A stretch of DNA of 64,000 bases from Azolla caroliniana (taxonomy: Eukaryota; Polypodiophyta), in NCBI GenBank assembly GCA_043228905.1, contig JBHGNT010000002.1:2046001-2110000 (forward strand), in the 5' to 3' direction. The notes under the pieces are model-generated. The model was not told the origin of the DNA. It did not search any database and was given only the letters and a program-made list of their open reading frames with translations. A program made the position numbers and the translations under genes. Shown here piece after piece: positions 58,701-64,000 of this stretch. How positions within the stretch are numbered: position 1 is the stretch's first letter; each line of letters opens with the position of its first letter.

Positions 58701-58990
58701 AGCAATTCTTGCAGCAATACAGAGATATGCCCCTGGAATGGTAGGAAACATGGAATGCATCACTTCTCTGCCTATGGAATACTTTAAAAAAGACATGTTT
58801 ATTTTTATTAATGTGTCCATATCAAAACTGACAGATACCATCTGCATATGCGCGAGAAAGGCTTGACCTCATCAAACAACTAGAACAGATTAGAGAGATG
58901 GGCAATGCAGATAGTTGGGATGAAAAAAAGGTACTTACTCTTCCGAGTGCAGACACAAATGTACAGAGTAGCAGAGGGTCAGATGATTGA
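49757..58990 (+). CDS. LETM1-like protein, 917 aa, 18 exons
   Basis: Exons: 49757-49803, 51049-51472, 51551-51642, 51784-51948, 52042-52432, 53585-53703, 53785-53857, 54267-54478, 54609-54671, 54830-55022, 55940-56119, 56221-56312, 56408-56447, 56732-56872, 57215-57349, 57463-57633, 58681-58740 and 58835-58990. The 2754 nt stay in frame. Landmarks: a basic Ser-rich N-terminus like a transit peptide, SWIKPVSYQ, YFWSEQHP, KLSCAPFF, YFGPRAVRC, FWVDIVQKLLRGA, VLERDLAVFGFFAALGRRTQ, YLIGGSISFYPQL, EEMEWLPFYP, a predicted coiled coil (RRLKKEVEMLEDSLRKKA), and the C-terminal LETM1 core (about 790-890: ELTERENKVLKRTLTDMASV, IPIGILMLLPVTAVGHAA). It matches the plant family of At3g11560/At5g06220. LETM1 proteins act in organelle ion and volume balance or inner-membrane ribosome binding; the role of this plant branch is less clear. 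Three introns (after 51472, 56312 and 56872) appear to use GC donors. Exons 12-14 are the least certain. Confidence 0.87.
52637..52720 (-). mobile_element. LINE 3' tail fragment in intron 5 of the LETM1-like gene
   Basis: AAGAAAGAAATAAAAGGTGT, ATTAACATCTCTTTAGATGC and CAAAATGTCATAGGAGACCA: a degenerate minus-strand tail and hairpin block. Confidence 0.68.
54003..54055 (-). mobile_element. Short LINE-like tail in intron 7
   Basis: AGAAAAAGAAGAAGAAAGAA then AGATATATTAACATCTCGAA: nearly identical to 48213-48255, so the two come from a common recent source. Confidence 0.7.
55023..55939. other. Intron 10 of the LETM1-like gene
   Basis: Plain AT-rich intron of about 0.9 kb with long T-runs near 55660-55700. 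No transposon is recognised. Confidence 0.5.
57957..58590 (-). mobile_element. LINE 3' end in intron 16 of the LETM1-like gene
   Basis: Minus strand: coding remnant (MKEKNNTTIQTTITTFF, then HANLVDQDYATLVINK), the UTR with GGATCAACC and TCTCATAGATGAG, the hairpin block with GGCC, and an AAAGAAAGC tail at 57957. It is antisense to the host gene. Confidence 0.78.
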
Positions 58991-61548
58991 TTAATTGGTT
59001 TCATTGATGTATGTAAATTATGGTTTTTGGCATCATAGAGAACTGGTGAAACTGATTATTCAAATTTCCTCTGATTCTCCATTAAACGAAGTGTATATGG
59101 AGGAGACATCTTTGATCATAAGACATTCATTAAAGAATTCAGATTACATGTGAAAAATATAAAATATTGGAGTTAATTTTAACCACATGTGAATTGGACC
59201 CATTTCATTATATGATATGTACAGTAAAAGACTAGTAACTGGAACAAGGGCATATGTACAATACATGTCCATTGGGTGTAAGGGTGATGTACCCATTATT
59301 TGAATAATTTTATATAACAGCCAGATTGTATTGAAGTATTTAACCTTGTCTATCTAAATTGTATGGTTGTGAGCATTAAAAGTAGAAGACTTTTGTTAAC
59401 ATTGTCGAGCAGAATATAGAACTCCGTAAATAAAACAAAAACAGCTCCCATGCTAGTACGAAAATGGGCTGTAATTTTCAACTGCTTAAATATAATGGAA
59501 ATAGAACAAACTGTAATTAATTGAGATGAAGTTGACTGTATTCCAACAAGTAAATTCTCAATAAATCTGATTATTTTTTATGCAACAGAAGAATTAAATG
59601 TTCCTAAAGTACTCTTGTTAGGCTGTGTAATTGTTATGTACCTTGATATGGTGAACATTGAATACTGCTTCCTATATAACAAAATTGCTAAGGAAGCAGA
59701 AAAACGCATTCAATGAAGCTACCTGAATGTTAGACCAACACTAGGATATATCCAAAGAGTTTCTTTATTGCTGTACCCTGAAAGTTCATGGTAATAGCCT
59801 TATGGAGGTATGCAAACAAATACTAAAGATGTTTATGTGATCTTGCGACTCTTTGATCATGAAGGTTTTTGTGAACAAATTAATTCATAAAGATTGATGA
59901 CCATGTAAGTCTTCATGCAAAGAAGTTCAAATGTTCTTTGAGTCAGAAATCCAAAATGACTTTATAAGAACCTTGACATGATTATTTTTGGAGGTAGTTT
60001 GAGATCCAAAAAATGGTTAATGACCTTGTCAATTTATCTCTCCCTCAAATGGAGACACATTGGAATATAAGAGCAATGTGTTTTACGTGTGGGGGAGAAT
60101 ATAATAGCAATGTGGCTCAGAAATTCTCAAAGAGGGCAAATATACAAGGTATAAGTTAATACTTCAATAATTAATATTATTTTGTTTTCATTTGTATGTA
60201 ATCTAATCTACCATTAACATCGTGATTAACCTACTTAAATAAAAATCTAGACTCAAGTTATGTTCAATCCTACATTGTTAGCTATTGGTGGAGCCTATGT
60301 TGGGTTCAAGACCCCTAACTATATCAAAAAACTCTTTACGAAAAACCTTTTCACACCTCAATCACCACCTGTAGGTAAGAGGCTTGATGCTTGTCTGCAC
60401 ACTTAGTTCTCTTTTGGCACATTCAAGAGTTAATCTTGTTCTCTTTATACTTAAGTTGTTTTCATGAATATTTGACAATGTATAGAATTGCCATTTACTA
60501 ATAAATCTATAAACGAGCATTAGGTGAATCAAATCCCTGAACGCAAAATGATAAAAAGAACTTTTAGATTACAGTTATAAATCTATAAACGAGCATTGAA
60601 GGAATCAAACACTAGAAAGAAAAATGATAAAAGAAAACTTATAGTTTTAGATTCCAGTTATCACAAGTTTCTCATCTCCATTCAATAAAGTCAGCAAAAC
60701 CTTAAGCTATTTCTTTGTAATCATTCCAAACAAAGAGCTTAGCTACACAGCCATACATAAACCAAAGAATGATTTTCATATCATATTTCATTCCTTGAAA
60801 CCTTAATGTTCTCTAACCATCACTGCTCACTGAATGGTAGCACAAAATAAACACCATGGCATTGACTCTACTATCGTCCATGGGTCCATGTACAGTCAAT
60901 TCATGATGAATCTAACCAGCAAAACATCCTACCCAGCCCCTACGCGAGCTTGTCTTCGTCCAAGTAGGGCCCATTTGGGGCATGTTAAGACTAACAGATC
61001 CAGTTGTGGAATACTATTGTACATCTCTAGCCTCACAGTGCAAAAAATTTAGCACAGCTCCAATAACAATCCAGTTTTTTTCTCTATTTGCTGTGAACAT
61101 TTGTTTAATACCATTGACAAAATGACATCGATTTTGGTTCAACCCCCAAAATTTTGTACAAATACAAGTCAATATCATTACAAAAGAGTATGTATATCGC
61201 TACTGGCAGACAGCAGAATACTGTCATTGTAGGAGTCAGCTTTACATGGTATCCTTGAGCCCATAAACTTGGGAACTGTACATATTAGTGTGATTGTAAG
61301 TAATGTTGGGTGGGCCTCATTCATTTTGTCTCACTTCATATCAACCTCCATGACATAGATCCAGACAAAACCTTTGAGGGTAAAAAATTGGCCCTCTATT
61401 TATGAATGATTTTTTTTGGCATTTTTGCTGCCTTCAACCAAAGAGGGCAAACCCAAATTCCAACACAGAATGTGTTTGCTTTAGCTTCACAACAACAATG
61501 TAATCACTTCAAATTTTTCCAGTTTTAGGTTCACGCAAAGTATGCACG
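58991..61548. other. Intergenic between convergent LETM1-like and katanin p80 genes
   Basis: It contains both 3' UTRs. A near-direct repeat ATAAATCTATAAACGAGCAT occurs at 60500 and 60578. There is no coding domain, tRNA or LINE tail that I can support. Confidence 0.45.
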
Positions 61549-63955
61549 TCACACTTCTTGAAGTGTGATGCTCAAATCCTGGGCTGACCTCCCAATATCA
61601 CCTGTTCTCCTGTTGTAAATCATCAATAAACTTATCAACGAACAAATGTCACAAGACAAACAATCCTTCCAAATTATCAATCTCTTATGTTGCCAACAAG
61701 ATTTTACCTTAAAAGTGGAGTTAGACTTTGCATTATGCTCTGTAATTCCACATAACATACATTGCATCGCTCGATCCTGAGAGTGAACCATAAAAAAACT
61801 TCAAATCACTTCAATAAGTAGCTGAACTGAATAATAATTTATTAAACAGTATCAAACTAATACAGATAATGAGCAATTAGTCAAATATACACAGAAAAAT
61901 GGGCACCTTTCTTCTGCATGAATATCAACACCAAAGGATGGTGATGCAGTACGAGTAGAATGAATAATCTGTCCAAAGTTCTTAACAAGCACGGATATGA
62001 CAGCCAATGCAGTGCTCAAATATCTGGAGAACCTCTCATTTAATTCACATAACAGAATTAATAAGCCTTATCTTAATGTGAATAACTAGAAATTCATCTT
62101 AATGTGACTAAGTAGAAATAATAAACTTTATCTTGACCTTACCTGTCCAAATTACTGCTTAGGAGCCCATTCAACAATGGCAAGAGCAAGGTACATGCTT
62201 CTAGAGTAAACACTTCGCTCCTCTCTACTAAACAACTAAGTACATCTACAAGAACCTGATTGAACAATAGGAAAATGAAAGCGACCACATCAGTTATGCT
62301 TCTTATCTTGTTAAAATTATGTAAATACGAATGGAACGTTTTAACGGAAATACCCACAGAATGATCTGCCATCTTAGCCATTGCCTCCACTGCACCTTTC
62401 AAATCATTCTTTGTCCAGAATCGCCTTATAATCTGCAAGAATTCAAAACTTTGTAAATCACCATTATGGAAGACCAATCTTTTGCTTTTCCAGTACACAT
62501 TCTCAGGACATATCATTTTCAATTTCGTCCTCCCTCCAGGCCTCCCTGTCTTACCGTTATTTAAAAGCTTAGACTTCAATTGTATTGTAATAATGATTGT
62601 ATATCAGTTTCCGGTACAAGAAAAGGATGGGTATAATGCAGGATATGAACTAGCTACAAACTGGAATGAGATAATAAAAAATACAAAACACCACAAAAAA
62701 TGACTAATGTATAAAAAGCTCATGCTTCAGCTAGTACAAACTTCATAATGGACTTACGCATCACATGGACAGAAGGATACTATGAAAACGTCCAGAAGGA
62801 GATGCAGGCTTTCACAGAACTAAATCCTTCTCAGATAGACGAAGGTGAAAGGAATGTCTCTATACCCAAGCTCCGTCCATCAAACATAATGAATTGGAAC
62901 CTAAACGCGGGAATTGTACCATGTTTAGGATATTTTTGACAATTGATGGATTCCTCATATATGAAACGTGGTCATATATATCGCTCATTTGCTTAAACAT
63001 TCTTTTATTTTTTGGCATGGTTAGGTATAACACTTATTTAAACAGAAACTCAACATGCATCTACTCGAACTAATTATAATCCAAAATGATTCATTGAGGC
63101 ATTATTTTGAATTGACGTGCTCCAGACACAGCCCAGCTGAAAGCTTCTCTTATTGGGGACGGGAGATTACCCTACATAGAATCCACACTCTACAGATGAT
63201 TGCTTGCTCACAAGTTGAGAATCATTGTCTTTCAGATGCATCTTTCACCGTTCCTCAAACTTTCACAGAACACAAATAGACCTTTCGGGGAAGGTCTGCA
63301 TTTCCAAAGCAATTTTAAAAGTACAGTAGCTAGAGCATGCACAAACCTGTAATTTCATGAATCTTGATTGCATTGTAATCACAAAGGAACTGTGCGGTTG
63401 CATTAACTGCTCTACAATATCACTGTCGTTTCCAATCATAATTGAGGATCCTTCCATGATGCCCTGGGTTCCTTTCTGATATACCACAGAATATAACATT
63501 ATGCTAAGAGGCATGAAGAGAACTTGAGATTTCATAGAGATTTTATTATTTTTTCATAATTGATTTATAGCTCTGAAATTTTTCAAAGGCTATAGCTAAG
63601 TCTCCCATGAGAGATTACATTAAAAAAGGTCATAAAAATCTAAGACTATAAATGCACTTCAGAAGATGCAGAACATCAAGCCTACGATTTGTTACATGTT
63701 CACTACAATGGGAGCCAAAATCGGTAAACAAGGAAAGGAATTATATTATCATTCATATCATTATGTTCAAAAGAAAGTTATGCAGGGGGAAATATTTATT
63801 TATGTCATTATTTCAGTCTGCAATTAGAAGCCTAGGAGTACTCATGTTAAGAGCAGATGATCTCACCCCATGTCCAGCAGGCATGTATATCATATCTACC
63901 GTTTCCTTCTTATCATATCCACTTGCCACAGAACGACGTCCAGATTCTATTGCAC
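61549..63955 (-). CDS. KTN80: Katanin p80 (con80) subunit, C-terminal 216 aa (5' part outside window)
   Basis: Seven minus-strand exons: 63955-63867, 63475-63347, 62432-62358, 62255-62143, 62023-61907, 61776-61708 and 61609-61549 (TGA). All are GT-AG and the frame holds throughout. The reading begins AIESGRRSVASGYDKKE in the linker, then the con80 domain: QLMQPHSSFVITMQSRFMKL, RRFWTKNDLKGAVEAMAKMA, DVLSCLVERSEVFTLEACTL, LPLLNGLLSSNLDRYLSTAL, FGVDIHAEERIERCNVCYVE and QDLSITLQEV. Katanin p80 binds p60 through con80 and targets microtubule severing at nucleation and crossover sites. The N-terminal WD40 propeller must lie beyond 64000. Con80 appears complete and undamaged. Confidence 0.92.
62433..63346 (-). 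other. Intron within the katanin p80 gene
   Basis: A 914-bp intron between two con80 exons. Open frames on both strands (62482-62703, 62748-62939, 63055-63279 and the first part of a minus frame at 62579) show no family resemblance. Confidence 0.55.
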
Positions 63956-64000
63956 CTGAACACCACACCTAGTCATCATCTATGCTTTTCTTGAAATACG

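Noticed and set aside
60834-61052. 72-aa plus-strand open frame between the LETM1-like and katanin genes
   Set aside because: Lies in the probable 3' region of both genes and matches no family.
1-64000. CRISPR arrays, bacterial-type operons, tRNA or rRNA genes
   Set aside because: None seen. Direct repeats here are tandem duplications or transposons, and the gene structure is eukaryotic throughout.

Overview
The window is plant nuclear DNA: AT-rich, full of introns, with long transposon-filled introns and intergenic stretches. The gene set (a RING-type membrane E3 ligase, an MIKC MADS-box factor, a DCD-Kelch protein, a PLS-type PPR protein, a plastid-type EngB GTPase, a LETM1-like protein and katanin p80) is land-plant. 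The style of the PPR gene and the abundance of one LINE family suggest a fern-like vascular plant rather than a compact-genome angiosperm. That placement is an inference with modest confidence. One 100-base run of N (18267-18366) is an assembly gap.

Layout. 1-8810: the last seven exons of an RNFT-type RING E3 gene (+); one of its introns carries a dead Ty1/copia retrotransposon (1185-6270) with a perfect 5-bp target duplication. 10878-12215: a decayed, intron-containing pseudogene of the LRB/POB1 BTB family. 15545-17425: K-box and C-terminal exons of an MIKC MADS gene (-) whose MADS-domain exon is not visible; the assembly gap lies on its 5' side. 19238-42981: an 11-exon DCD-Kelch gene (+, 835 aa as spliced here). 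Its first intron is about 14 kb, splits the DCD domain, and contains a same-strand PPR gene (23583-25436), copia and LINE fragments, a foldback MITE-like element and a solo LTR of the 1185-6270 copia family. 45507-48069: EngB GTPase (-, 5 exons, 314 aa). 49757-58990: LETM1-like protein (+, 18 exons, 917 aa). 61549-63955: C-terminal half of katanin p80 (-), cut by the window edge.

DCD-Kelch and EngB are convergent, EngB and LETM1-like are divergent (about 1.7 kb apart), and LETM1-like and katanin p80 are convergent. No operon-like or cluster logic links the genes; they are independent housekeeping or developmental genes.

The repeat story is the most distinctive part. One LINE family has left well over a dozen 3'-end fragments in both orientations. 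They share a short 3' hairpin (AGGCCATTTTGGCCT) and end in a TCTTTC microsatellite instead of poly(A). I found no clearly new molecular system. The strongest points for follow-up are the LINE 3'-end family, the nested PPR gene whose 5' end was tandemly duplicated together with a LINE tail, the MADS gene without a MADS exon, and candidate GC-AG introns in the LETM1-like gene. All exon borders were read by eye from splice signals, reading-frame continuity and remembered family sequences; none was checked against transcripts.
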